Source: Vandammella animalimorsus (GTDB lineage Bacteria > Pseudomonadota > Gammaproteobacteria > Burkholderiales > Burkholderiaceae_C). From it: a stretch of 64,000 nucleotides of DNA. Within the stretch, counting starts at the first letter, position 1. The number at the start of each line of letters is the position of its first letter. The stretch covers positions 1 to 64,000 of the forward strand of contig NZ_NSJB01000003.1 of the NCBI RefSeq assembly GCF_002285265.1, written 5' to 3'. Shown here piece by piece: positions 19,936 to 27,832 of this stretch. The notes beneath the pieces are model-generated. The model saw only the letters and a list, made by a program, of their open reading frames with translations. It was not told the origin of the DNA and ran no database searches. The position numbers and the translations under genes were made by a program.

Positions 19936-21279
19936 ATGTCTGATCTATCCCTCCAGCAATTTCTGGGCCACATCGCCCAACGCAACCCCGGCCAGCCCGA
20001 GTTCCAGCAGGCGGCCACCGAAGTGTTCGAGAGCCTGTGGCCCTTCATCAGCAAGCACCCGCAATACGCCGAGCACAACCTGCTGGAGCGCCTGGCCGAG
20101 CCCGAGCGCGTCATCATGTTCCGCGTCTGCTGGGTGGACGACGCGGGCAAGGTGCAGGTCAACCGCGGCTACCGCATCCAGCACAGCATGGCCATCGGCC
20201 CCTACAAGGGCGGCCTGCGCTTTCACCCCTCGGTCAACCTCTCGGTGCTCAAATTCCTGGCCTTTGAGCAGACCTTCAAGAACGCGCTGACCACGCTGCC
20301 CATGGGCGGCGGCAAGGGCGGCTCGGACTTCGACCCCAAGGGCAAGAGCCAGGGCGAGATCATGCGTTTCTGCCAGGCCTTTGCCGCCGAGCTGTTCCGC
20401 CACGTCGGCGCCGACACCGACGTGCCCGCCGGCGACATCGGCGTGGGCGGGCGTGAGATCGGCTACATCGCCGGCTACATCAAAAAGCTCACCAACCGCG
20501 CCGACTGCGTGCTCACCGGCAAGCCGCTGAACCTGGGCGGCTCGCTGATCCGCCCCGAGGCCACCGGCTACGGCACCGTGTACTTTGCCGAGGCCATGCT
20601 CAACGAGGCGCGCAACTCCTTCCAGGGCATGAAAGTGGCCGTCTCCGGCTCGGGCAACGTGGCGCAGTACGCCATCGAAAAAGCCATGGCCCTGGGCGCC
20701 ACCGTCGTCACCTGCTCGGACTCCAACGGCACCGTCTATGACCCCGCCGGCTTCTCGCCCGAAAAGCTCGCCATCCTGATGGACATCAAGAACGTGCAGT
20801 ACGGCCGCGTCAAGGACTACGCCGCCAAGGTCGGCGCCGAGTACATCGAAGGCAAGCGCCCCTGGCACATCCCGGCCGAAGTCGCCCTGCCCTGCGCCAC
20901 GCAAAACGAGCTGGACGAGAGTGACGCCAAGACGCTGATTGCCAACGGCGTGGTCTGCGTGGCCGAAGGCGCCAACATGCCCTGCACCATCGAAGCGGCC
21001 AAGGCGTTTGAAGCCGCTGGCGTGCTGTTCGCGCCCGGCAAGGCCAGCAACGCCGGCGGCGTGGCCACCTCCGGCCTGGAGATGAGCCAGAACGCCATGC
21101 GCCTGGCCTGGACGCGCCAGGAAGTGGACCAGCGCCTGTTTGGCATCATGCAAAGCATCCACCAGGCCTGCCTGCAATACGGCCGCCGCGCCGACGGCAA
21201 GGTCAGCTACATCGACGGCGCCAACATCGCCGGCTTCGTCAAGGTGGCCGACGCCATGCTGGCCCAGGGCGTGGTCTGA
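19936..21279 (+). CDS. gdhA: NADP-specific glutamate dehydrogenase
   Basis: This 447-residue enzyme makes glutamate from 2-oxoglutarate and ammonium. It matches the hexameric ~450-residue bacterial class: [25 protein letters not shown] is followed by [20 protein letters not shown] with the catalytic Lys127, then [14 protein letters not shown] and the nucleotide motif [15 protein letters not shown] use is inferred from the similarity to E. coli GdhA. The start [12 protein letters not shown] at 19936 was chosen over a longer in-frame extension that lacks family similarity. It is transcribed towards miaA, 52 bp downstream. Confidence 0.95.
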   Translation: MSDLSLQQFLGHIAQRNPGQPEFQQAATEVFESLWPFISKHPQYAEHNLLERLAEPERVIMFRVCWVDDAGKVQVNRGYRIQHSMAIGPYKGGLRFHPSVNLSVLKFLAFEQTFKNALTTLPMGGGKGGSDFDPKGKSQGEIMRFCQAFAAELFRHVGADTDVPAGDIGVGGREIGYIAGYIKKLTNRADCVLTGKPLNLGGSLIRPEATGYGTVYFAEAMLNEARNSFQGMKVAVSGSGNVAQYAIEKAMALGATVVTCSDSNGTVYDPAGFSPEKLAILMDIKNVQYGRVKDYAAKVGAEYIEGKRPWHIPAEVALPCATQNELDESDAKTLIANGVVCVAEGANMPCTIEAAKAFEAAGVLFAPGKASNAGGVATSGLEMSQNAMRLAWTRQEVDQRLFGIMQSIHQACLQYGRRADGKVSYIDGANIAGFVKVADAMLAQGVV

Positions 21280-21331
21280 GCCCGCTCTGCCGCAGCGCGG
21301 CGCGCTGTGGCACAACAGGAGCCCCATACCG

Positions 21332-22339
21332 ATGGCGGACATCCAGCACAACGGCCTGCTCGACAGGCCGTTTTTCATTCTCACCGGGCCCACGGCCAGC
21401 GGCAAATCCGCCCTGGCCCTGGCCCTGGCGCAGGCGCTGGCGCCCACGCAGCGGCTGGAGATCGTCAGCGTCGATTCGGCGCTGGTCTACCAGGGCATGG
21501 ACATCGGCACGGCCAAGCCCACGCGGGCCGAGCGCGCCCAGGCGCCGCACCACCTGATCGACATCCGCGCGCCGCAGCACAGCTACAGCGTGGCCGAGTT
21601 CCTGCGCGATTGCCGCCAGTGCATCGACGAGATCCTGGCGCGCGGCGCCTTCCCGCTGCTGGTGGGCGGCACGCTGATGTACCTGCAGGCCCTGCTGCAC
21701 GGCCTGGACGCCCTGCCCCCGGCCAATGCCGCCGTGCGCGCCGAGCTGGAGGCGCGCGCGCAGCGCCAGGGCTGGCCGGCGCTGCATGCCTGGCTGGCCC
21801 AGGTCGATCCGCCCACGGCCGCGCGCCTGGCGCCGCGCGACGCCCAGCGCATCCAGCGCGCGCTGGAGGTCTGGCAGCTCACTGGCCAGCCGCTGTCGCA
21901 GCTGCAGCAGCGCGCCGGGCAGGCGCAGCCCGCCCTGGCAGGCTGGATCGCGCAGCGCATGCTGTCGGTGGAGCCGGCCGAGCGCGCCTGGCTGCACCAG
22001 CGCATCACGCAACGCTTTGCGCAGATGCTGCAGGACGGTTTTCTGGACGAAGTGCGCGCGTTGCGCGCCAACCCGCTGCTGCACGCGCAGCTGCCAGCCA
22101 TGCGCGCCGTGGGCTATCGCCAGGCCTGGCAGATGCTCGACGGCCAGCTGCCGGCCGACACCTGGGTGGCGCAGGCCGAAGCCGCCACGCGCCAGCTGGC
22201 CAAGCGGCAAATGACCTGGCTGCGCAGCATGCCCAGCCGCCAGGTGCTGCACAGCGACCAGCTCACCGCCGAGCAACTGCTGCTGCAAGCCCTGCCTCGC
22301 CTGCAGCGCGCCATCTCCAGCGCCGCCGATTTGCCATGA
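21332..22339 (+). CDS. miaA: tRNA dimethylallyltransferase
   Basis: This 335-residue enzyme transfers a dimethylallyl group to A37 of tRNAs that read codons beginning with U. The P-loop GPTASGKS is at residues 19-26, followed by [20 protein letters not shown] and HHLIDI, all typical of MiaA; YRQAWQML and a final KRQMTWLR complete the match. The ATG at 21332 is preceded by ACAGGAG. It sits 52 bp after gdhA. In many proteobacteria miaA lies beside mutL or hfq, neither of which is present here. Confidence 0.96.
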   Translation: MADIQHNGLLDRPFFILTGPTASGKSALALALAQALAPTQRLEIVSVDSALVYQGMDIGTAKPTRAERAQAPHHLIDIRAPQHSYSVAEFLRDCRQCIDEILARGAFPLLVGGTLMYLQALLHGLDALPPANAAVRAELEARAQRQGWPALHAWLAQVDPPTAARLAPRDAQRIQRALEVWQLTGQPLSQLQQRAGQAQPALAGWIAQRMLSVEPAERAWLHQRITQRFAQMLQDGFLDEVRALRANPLLHAQLPAMRAVGYRQAWQMLDGQLPADTWVAQAEAATRQLAKRQMTWLRSMPSRQVLHSDQLTAEQLLLQALPRLQRAISSAADLP

Positions 22340-22460
22340 TGGGGCCCGGTTTGGTTGAAATCACCGCCAACACAGGTGACAATCGCGCTCTTGCGCGCAG
22401 CGGCCTGTGCTGCTGCGCTGTTTTTGTGTCCTTTGATTTTTCATTGCCTTGGGTACTTCG

Positions 22461-23255
22461 ATGCTGAACCTGAAAAAACTCTTGCTCGCCCCCGTCGTTG
22501 CTTCTTTGCTGGTGGCCCACGGCCACGCCCAGACCACTGGCGAGGCCGCCAAGGCCGGCGCCAGCGCAGGCACCATCGTCGTGGGCCTGGACGACAACTT
22601 CCCGCCCATGGGCTTTCGTGACGAGAAAAACGAGATCGTCGGCTTTGACATCGACATGGCCCGCGAAGTGGCCAAGCGCATGAACGTCAAGGCCGAGTTC
22701 CGCCCCATCGACTGGGGCGCCAAGGAGGCCGAGCTCAACAGCAAGCGCGTGGACGTGCTCTGGAACGGCCTGACCATCACCGAGGAGCGCAAAAAGCACA
22801 TCGGCTTTACCGCCCCCTACATGGAAAACCACCAGATCATCGTCGTGGGCGCCAAGTCCGACATCACCAACAAGGCCGGCCTGGCCGGCAAGGTGGTGGG
22901 CGCGCAGGAAGGCAGCAGCGCCGTCGAGGCCATCAACAAGGAAGCGGACGTGGCCAAGAGCTTCAAGCAGCTCAAGACCTTTGCCGACAACATCACCGCG
23001 CTGATGGACTTGGGCACAGGCCGCCTCGATGCGGTGGTGGTCGATGAGGTCGTGGGCCGCTACTACGTGGCCAAGCGCGCCAATGATTTCCGCGTGCTGG
23101 AAGAGAACTTCGGCACCGAGGACTACGGCGTGGGCATGCGCAAGGGCGACGCCGAACTGCTGCAAAAGGTCGACGCCACGCTGGCCGAGATGAAGAAGGA
23201 CGGCACGGCGCAGAAGATCTCCGAGAAGTGGTTCGGCGCCAACGTCATCAAGTAA
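22461..23255 (+). CDS. Polar amino-acid ABC transporter substrate-binding protein
   Basis: This 264-residue periplasmic SBP family 3 protein has an N-terminal signal peptide (about residues 1-23, ending AHGHAQ). The mature protein contains VVGLDDNFPPMGFRDEKNEIVGFDIDMAREVAKR and the NGLTITEERKKHIGFTAPYM block. It delivers a polar amino acid to the permease and ATPase encoded just downstream. The ATG at 22461 gives a normal signal peptide; a TTG four codons earlier is less likely. A strong hairpin lies between this gene and the permease gene. Ligand not predictable. Confidence 0.93.
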   Translation: MLNLKKLLLAPVVASLLVAHGHAQTTGEAAKAGASAGTIVVGLDDNFPPMGFRDEKNEIVGFDIDMAREVAKRMNVKAEFRPIDWGAKEAELNSKRVDVLWNGLTITEERKKHIGFTAPYMENHQIIVVGAKSDITNKAGLAGKVVGAQEGSSAVEAINKEADVAKSFKQLKTFADNITALMDLGTGRLDAVVVDEVVGRYYVAKRANDFRVLEENFGTEDYGVGMRKGDAELLQKVDATLAEMKKDGTAQKISEKWFGANVIK

Positions 23256-23313
23256 GCCGCGCTGGCAGCGGCGGGCGCGCCACGTCCGATGCTCGCCCGC
23301 TGCCGCACACCCA

Positions 23314-23369
23314 CCGCTTTTCGCGCCTTGCGCCGCCTGTTGGCGGCGCGGCGTGAAAAGCGGCTTCTT
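23314..23369 (+). terminator. Intra-operon hairpin after the binding-protein gene
   Basis: The left arm (23314-23337, CCGCTTTTCGCGCC...GCGCCGCC) pairs with the right arm (23342-23363, GGCGGCGC...GAAAAGCGG) across a TGTT loop. There is one mismatch and a 2-nt bulge. CTTCTTTTT follows. It may act as a partial terminator or mRNA stabiliser that gives more binding protein than permease. Confidence 0.5.
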
Positions 23370-23448
23370 TTTGGGCCTGGCTGGCACCGCATGGCAGCGG
23401 CAGCCGGGCCCCTGCGGCCCCGCTGCCGCCCCCTCTTGCCCCTTTGTC

Positions 23449-24093
23449 ATGAACTACGTCCTCTCGATGCTGCCGGCCCTGTGGGACGGCCTGCAGGTGA
23501 CGCTGACGCTGTTTGCCATCACCCTGTCGCTGGCCATTCCGCTGGGACTGCTGCTGGCACTGGCGCGCGTCTCGCGCCTGGGGCCGCTGAGCGCATTGGT
23601 CAACGGCTACATCTGGCTGATGCGCGGCACGCCGCTGCTGCTGCAGATCTTTTTCATCTACTTCGCGTTGCCGGGCATGGGCATCACCCTGCCGGACTTT
23701 CCCACCGCCGTCGTGGCCTTCGTGCTGAACTACGCGGCCTATTTCGCCGAAATCTTTCGCTCGGGCATCCAGTCGGTCGATCGCGGCCAGTACGAGGGCG
23801 CCAAGGTGCTGGGGCTGAGCTACACCCAGACCATGCGCCGCATCGTGCTGCCGCAGATGGTGCGCCACATCCTGCCGCCGATGAGCAACGAGACCATCAC
23901 CCTGGTCAAGGACACCTCGCTGATCTACGTGCTGGCGCTCAACGATCTGCTGCGCGCGGCGCGCCTGATCGTGCAGCGCGACTTCAACACCACTGCCTTC
24001 GTGGTGGCCGCCGTCTTCTACCTGCTGATGACCTTGGTGCTGACCTGGCTGTTCCAGCGCCTGGAGCGACACTATGCCCGCTACGACCAGTAA
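23449..24093 (+). CDS. Amino-acid ABC transporter permease
   Basis: This 214-residue HisM/GlnP-type inner-membrane subunit has about five helices and the cytoplasmic EAA loop, FRSGIQSVDRGQYEGAKVLGLSYTQTMR. The start MNYVLSMLPALWDG at 23449 places the first helix as in the family; 32 in-frame upstream residues are not membrane-like. It works with the binding protein at 22461 and the ATPase at 24074, whose start codon lies 20 bp inside the end of this gene, so the two are probably translationally coupled. Confidence 0.93.
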   Translation: MNYVLSMLPALWDGLQVTLTLFAITLSLAIPLGLLLALARVSRLGPLSALVNGYIWLMRGTPLLLQIFFIYFALPGMGITLPDFPTAVVAFVLNYAAYFAEIFRSGIQSVDRGQYEGAKVLGLSYTQTMRRIVLPQMVRHILPPMSNETITLVKDTSLIYVLALNDLLRAARLIVQRDFNTTAFVVAAVFYLLMTLVLTWLFQRLERHYARYDQ

Positions 24094-24865
24094 GCCCCAG
24101 CCCCAGACCATGATCCGCGCCCAGGGCCTGGGCAAATCCTTCGGCGCGCAGCGCGTGCTCGACGGCGTGTCGCTGGACCTGGCCCAAGGCGAGGTGGTGG
24201 CCGTCATCGGCCCCTCGGGCTCGGGCAAGAGCACGTTTTTGCGCTGCCTGAACCACCTCGAAACCATCGACGCGGGCAGCATCCACGTGGACGGCCAGGC
24301 CCTGGCCGAGACCGACGCGGCCACCGGCCAGGTGCGCTACGCGCCCGATGCGCAGCTGCGCCGCATCTGCCGCAAGATGGGCATGGTGTTCCAGAGCTTC
24401 AACCTGTTTCCGCACATGACGGTGCTGGAAAACATCATCGAGGCGCCCATGACCGTCAAGGGCCTGGCGCGCGATGCGGCCATCGCCCAGGCCGAGGCGC
24501 TGCTGACCAAGGTCGGCCTGCTGGCCAAGCGCGACAGCTACCCCGGCAGGCTCTCGGGCGGGCAAAAGCAGCGCGTGGCCATCGCCCGCGCGCTGGCCAT
24601 GGAGCCGCAGATCATGCTGTTCGACGAACCCACTTCGGCGCTGGACCCGGAGCTCACCGTCGAAGTGCTGCGCACCATGCGCGCCCTGGCGCAGGAGCGC
24701 ATGACCATGCTGGTGGTGACGCACGAAATGGGCTTTGCGCGCGAAGTGGCCGGCCGCGTGGTCTTCATGGACCAGGGCCAGATCCTGGAGAACGCCCCCT
24801 CGGCGCAATTCTTCGCCAACCCGCAGCACGAGCGCAGCCGGGCCTTTTTGTGCCAGATGCTGTAG
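24074..24865 (+). CDS. Amino-acid ABC transporter ATP-binding protein
   Basis: This 263-residue ATPase of the GlnQ/HisP class has Walker A GPSGSGKST (residues 46-54), signature LSGGQKQR, Walker B IMLFDEPTSALDP and the switch His in VVTHEMGF. It powers import of a polar amino acid through the permease encoded just upstream. The first ATG overlaps the permease gene by 20 bp; an internal ATG at 24110 (MIRAQGLGKSF) is an alternative start. It could also serve the ATPase-less permease encoded at 11386, which is inference. A hairpin follows the stop. Confidence 0.95.
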   Translation: MPATTSKPQPQTMIRAQGLGKSFGAQRVLDGVSLDLAQGEVVAVIGPSGSGKSTFLRCLNHLETIDAGSIHVDGQALAETDAATGQVRYAPDAQLRRICRKMGMVFQSFNLFPHMTVLENIIEAPMTVKGLARDAAIAQAEALLTKVGLLAKRDSYPGRLSGGQKQRVAIARALAMEPQIMLFDEPTSALDPELTVEVLRTMRALAQERMTMLVVTHEMGFAREVAGRVVFMDQGQILENAPSAQFFANPQHERSRAFLCQML

Positions 24866-24900
24866 GAATCTGTGCAAAGCCTTGGCTTTGAACAGATTCC
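24865..24900. terminator. Bidirectional hairpin between convergent genes
   Basis: GGAATCTGTGCAAAGCC (24865-24881) faces GGCTTTGAACAGATTCC (24884-24900) with 16 of 17 pairs and a 2-nt spacer. It lies directly after the ATPase stop codon and before the end of the convergent metallopeptidase gene. No long T-run follows, so its efficiency as a terminator is uncertain. Confidence 0.5.
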
Positions 24901-24924
24901 TGCCCGCAGGCCCATTGCCCAGAT

Positions 24925-25845
24925 TCACCCACCATCCCAAGGCTCAAAGCGCAGCTGCCGCAGCCGGGCGCGGTGCTGGGCATAGTCGGGCTGGATGCGC
25001 TCGACCCAGGCCCAAAAGCGCGGGCCGTGGTTCATCTCGTGCAGGTGCGCCAACTCGTGCACCAGCACGTAATCGAACAGCTGCGGCGCGCACTGCGCCA
25101 GCCGCCAATGCAGGCGGATGTCGCCGCGGGCGCTGGCGCTGCCCCAGCGGGTCTGGGCATTGGTCAGCGCCAGACGGCGGGGGGCCACCCCCAGCAGTGG
25201 CGCGAAATGCGCGCAGCGCTGTTGCAGTTGCGCCATGGCCTGCGCGCGCAGCCAGCGCTGGGCCGCCTGGGCGATGGCGCTGGCGCTGGCATCACGGCGC
25301 AGCGGCAGGTGCAACAGCTGCCCGGCCTGGCAAGCCTCATTGCCCTCTTGCCTGGCATGGCCCAACCAGGCGGCGCGCCCGGCAATGCGCGCGCCGCTGG
25401 CCAATGCCACAGGCTGGGCCAGCGGCTGCAGCAGTGCGCGCCGCCCAGCCAGGCCCAGGGCAATGCGCAGCAGCTGGCCTTGCCAGACCAGGCCGCAGCC
25501 CTCGGCCCAGACCGCCGCTGCGCCAGCGCCCAGAGGGCCGTCTTGCCCCATCTTCTGCAAGGCCTGCCATTGGCCGATGAGCCAGCGCGCCCGCCCTTGC
25601 AGGATGGCTTCGAGCTGCGCCGCCCCCAGCCAGTGCGGCGCGCGCACCTGCAAGCCCAGCGCGCTCACGCGCATGCCCACGCTGCGCCGCTTCGCGCCTT
25701 GCCAGTGGTAGGCCACGCGCAGCGTCTGGCCGCCATGCTGCAGCACGACGTGGCGGTTGGCCTGCGGGTGCCGCCACAGCGCGCTGGCCGCGCTCGCGGG
25801 CTGTTGCGACTGGGTTTGGGGCAGCGCCAGCTCAGCCTGCTGCAT
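24925..25845 (-). CDS. YgjP-like M48-type metallopeptidase (DUF45)
   Basis: This 306-residue protein has the YgjP/UPF0246-type zinc-metallopeptidase domain in its C-terminal half. It contains VLVHELAHLHEMNHGPRFW, with the HExxH zinc site and a downstream histidine, and TRWGSASARGDIRLHWRL. The N-terminal part has the usual RSVGMRVSALGLQVRAPHW. A middle region (about residues 110-190) is Ala/Gly/Gln-rich and longer than in compact homologues of ~230 residues. Its start overlaps the end of plsC by 14 bp, so the two are likely one transcript. The physiological substrate is unknown. Confidence 0.87.
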   Translation of the reverse strand: MQQAELALPQTQSQQPASAASALWRHPQANRHVVLQHGGQTLRVAYHWQGAKRRSVGMRVSALGLQVRAPHWLGAAQLEAILQGRARWLIGQWQALQKMGQDGPLGAGAAAVWAEGCGLVWQGQLLRIALGLAGRRALLQPLAQPVALASGARIAGRAAWLGHARQEGNEACQAGQLLHLPLRRDASASAIAQAAQRWLRAQAMAQLQQRCAHFAPLLGVAPRRLALTNAQTRWGSASARGDIRLHWRLAQCAPQLFDYVLVHELAHLHEMNHGPRFWAWVERIQPDYAQHRARLRQLRFEPWDGG

Positions 25846-26707
25846 CGGACGCGCCCTGCCCAGTCGGAGCCTGGTCTTGGGCCGGATAGGCCTGCGGATC
25901 AATGCGGCGCATCTCGGTCTCGATCCATTGCTGCACCTCGGCCATGACCTGCGGCGCGCTCTTGCCCTCGGTACTGATGGGCGCTCCGATGGACACATCC
26001 ACCGTGCCGGGGTACTTGACGATGGCGCGCGGCGCCCAGCAACGCGCCGAGGCCACGGCCACCGGCACCACCAGCGCGCCCGTGTCCACCGCCAGCCGCG
26101 CGCCGCTGGACTTGTAATCGCCGGCCTGGCCGCGCGGCACGCGCGTGCCTTCGGGGAACATGATGACCCAGTTGCCCAGCGCCATGACCCGCTGGCCCTG
26201 GGCCAGCACCTTGCGCAAGGAGCGGATGCCCTGCTCGCGGTCGATGTGCACCATGTCCATGCGGCCAATGCCCCAGCCGAAGAAAGGGATGGCCAGCAAC
26301 TCCTTCTTGAAAACGTAGGACAGCACGACGTGGCGCAGCACCAGCGGCATCAAGAAGGTCTCGTAAGTGGACTGGTGCTTGGCCAGCACCACGACCTTGG
26401 GCGTCTGGCCCTGGGCCTTGTCGTAGGCCGGCAGGTGCTCCAGGCCGCGCACGCGGTGGTCGATGCCCAGCAGCCAGCGGGCGCTGCGCACGCACACGTC
26501 CAGCCAGGCCACGCCAATGCGGTAAATGGGCTCGCCGCGCACGAACAGCGCCACCGCCAGCAGCGCCAGGGCATAGGGCACCATGCTGGCGCCCATGAGC
26601 AGCAGGTGCAGCCAGGAGCGCAACGCGGCCCAGGCATAGGCCAGGCCGCGCGGGCGCGCGGGCAACAGGGGACGGTGTTCATTGGGGGGCGGCAAGGGGG
26701 CTGGCAT
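25832..26707 (-). CDS. plsC: 1-acyl-sn-glycerol-3-phosphate acyltransferase
   Basis: This 291-residue membrane enzyme acylates lysophosphatidic acid to phosphatidic acid. A hydrophobic helix at about residues 30-55 precedes the LPLAT domain. Motif I reads KHQSTYETF, an H-x4-E form in place of the common H-x4-D. Motif III is FPEGTRVPRG and motif IV is VVPVAV. The H-x4-E form also occurs in other beta-proteobacterial PlsC proteins as far as I recall. It overlaps the metallopeptidase gene downstream, and a 162-bp palindromic element lies immediately upstream of its start. Confidence 0.9.
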   Translation of the reverse strand: MPAPLPPPNEHRPLLPARPRGLAYAWAALRSWLHLLLMGASMVPYALALLAVALFVRGEPIYRIGVAWLDVCVRSARWLLGIDHRVRGLEHLPAYDKAQGQTPKVVVLAKHQSTYETFLMPLVLRHVVLSYVFKKELLAIPFFGWGIGRMDMVHIDREQGIRSLRKVLAQGQRVMALGNWVIMFPEGTRVPRGQAGDYKSSGARLAVDTGALVVPVAVASARCWAPRAIVKYPGTVDVSIGAPISTEGKSAPQVMAEVQQWIETEMRRIDPQAYPAQDQAPTGQGASDAAG

Positions 26708-26737
26708 GCGAGAGCTGGGTCAAAATTGACGGGCAAA

Positions 26738-26899
26738 CGCTAGGGGTTGTTGAGATTTAGCGTTGCGGCAGTGTTTTCCGCAACCGCTGCGTTGAAAATG
26801 CTTGCAAGGCGTCCGGGCCTTGCGCGCGTTTCCGCCTTGCATCTGCGGCTTTTGTCTCGAAAAACCGCTTCGCAAACCCAATCTCAACAACCCCTAGCG
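26738..26899. repeat. MITE-like palindromic element with perfect 20-bp terminal inverted repeats
   Basis: The ends are CGCTAGGGGTTGTTGAGATT (26738-26757) and its exact reverse complement (26880-26899). The 122-bp interior also folds on itself, with TGCAAGGCG facing CGCCTTGCA and TTGCGG facing CCGCAA. It has no coding capacity and no obvious target duplication. It fills almost the whole gap between the tetR stop and the plsC start. Confidence 0.7.
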
Positions 26900-26904
26900 C
26901 CTGC

Positions 26905-27546
26905 TCATCCGGTCTGAGAGTTTTGCAGGAACGGGGTGTGCTGCAGTGCGTGCAGCGCCGTGTCCACGATGCGCGGCGCGGTGCGGCCCAGATCGAGCTG
27001 ATCCGGCCTGAGCAGCCACAGCTTGACCAAGCCGAACACCAGGGATTTGAGGTACACCGCCGCCAACGCGATGTCCAGCGTCTGCGGCAGGCGCTGCTGC
27101 TGCACGCACAGGCGCAGCGCGCTGTGGATTTGCTCGCGCCACATGTCCTGATAGCGATCCATCACGCCCAAAATGGCGGCATTGTCCTCGGTGTGCTCGC
27201 ACTTGAGATAGAGAATGCGGCAAAACTTGTGGTGCTGCGCATTGTGCTCGATGCGCTCGAAGTTGTTCAGCAGCGCCTGGCGCAGGCTTTGCAGCATGTC
27301 CGGCGCCTGGTTGCGGATGTCCTCTGCCAGGCTGTGGCTGAGATCTTCAAAAATGTGCTGGAACAGCGCATCGAACAAGTCCTCCTTGTTCTTGAAGTGC
27401 CAGTACAGCGCGCCGCGCGTCACGCCGGCGCACTGTGCAATTTCATTGAGCGAGGCGCGCGAGACGCCGCGCTGGTCGAACACGTCCAGCGCGGCGCGCA
27501 TCAGCTGGTCGCGGGTTTCCTGGGCCTGGGCTTTGGTTCTGCGCAT
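26905..27546 (-). CDS. TetR/AcrR-family repressor of the adjacent RND pump
   Basis: This 213-residue regulator has an N-terminal TetR DNA-binding domain: TRDQLMRAALDVFDQRGVSRASLNEIAQCAGVTRGALYWHFKNKEDLFDAL. The rest is a ligand domain of the TtgR/AcrR kind. The start MRRTKAQAQETR at 27546 is the standard N-terminus; longer in-frame forms are not family-like. It is divergent from the pump operon across a 286-bp AT-rich region that contains a palindrome overlapping a -10 box. It probably represses the pump and itself and is released by toxic ligands. Confidence 0.92.
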   Translation of the reverse strand: MRRTKAQAQETRDQLMRAALDVFDQRGVSRASLNEIAQCAGVTRGALYWHFKNKEDLFDALFQHIFEDLSHSLAEDIRNQAPDMLQSLRQALLNNFERIEHNAQHHKFCRILYLKCEHTEDNAAILGVMDRYQDMWREQIHSALRLCVQQQRLPQTLDIALAAVYLKSLVFGLVKLWLLRPDQLDLGRTAPRIVDTALHALQHTPFLQNSQTG

Positions 27547-27628
27547 GTCGGGAGTTTCAAAACGCGGGGGATCTGCGACCGCCCTGGCAGAGCCATGCTG
27601 CGAGGTCTTCGGGCCGTTGCGAGGCGGG

Positions 27629-27634
27629 ATTATA
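27629..27634 (-). promoter_or_regulatory. -10 element of the tetR promoter
   Basis: On the minus strand this reads TATAAT, a perfect -10, about 83 bp upstream of the repressor start codon. The -35 region is AT-rich without a good hexamer. Half-site-like sequence (TGTATGTATAT) lies just upstream at 27647-27657, so the repressor may also bind here. Confidence 0.5.
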
Positions 27635-27684
27635 AATTCATCCGTGTATGTATATTTTGAGCAAAGCCGTATTGGATGATTTAA

Positions 27685-27709
27685 ACATCCATTCATGCAT
27701 GTATATAAT
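27685..27709 (+). promoter_or_regulatory. Pump operon promoter -10 with overlapping TetR-type operator
   Basis: ACATCCAT-TC-ATGCATGT (27685-27702) is a near-perfect palindrome (7 of 8 pairs) and resembles AcrR/TtgR operators built on ACAT and ATGT. TATAAT follows at 27704-27709, and a weak -35 (TTAAAC, 27681-27686) lies 17 bp before it. Repressor bound here would block RNA polymerase. Confidence 0.6.
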
Positions 27710-27832
27710 CGCACGCTCGCAAGGCTGGCTCACGACGGCCCACGGCGGGCCAAAGCCTTCCAGCGACCTGACAGCACAGGCCTTGCCGCAGCCCCACTCC
27801 ATCGCACACGCCAACAAGAACAGGATTTGCAC

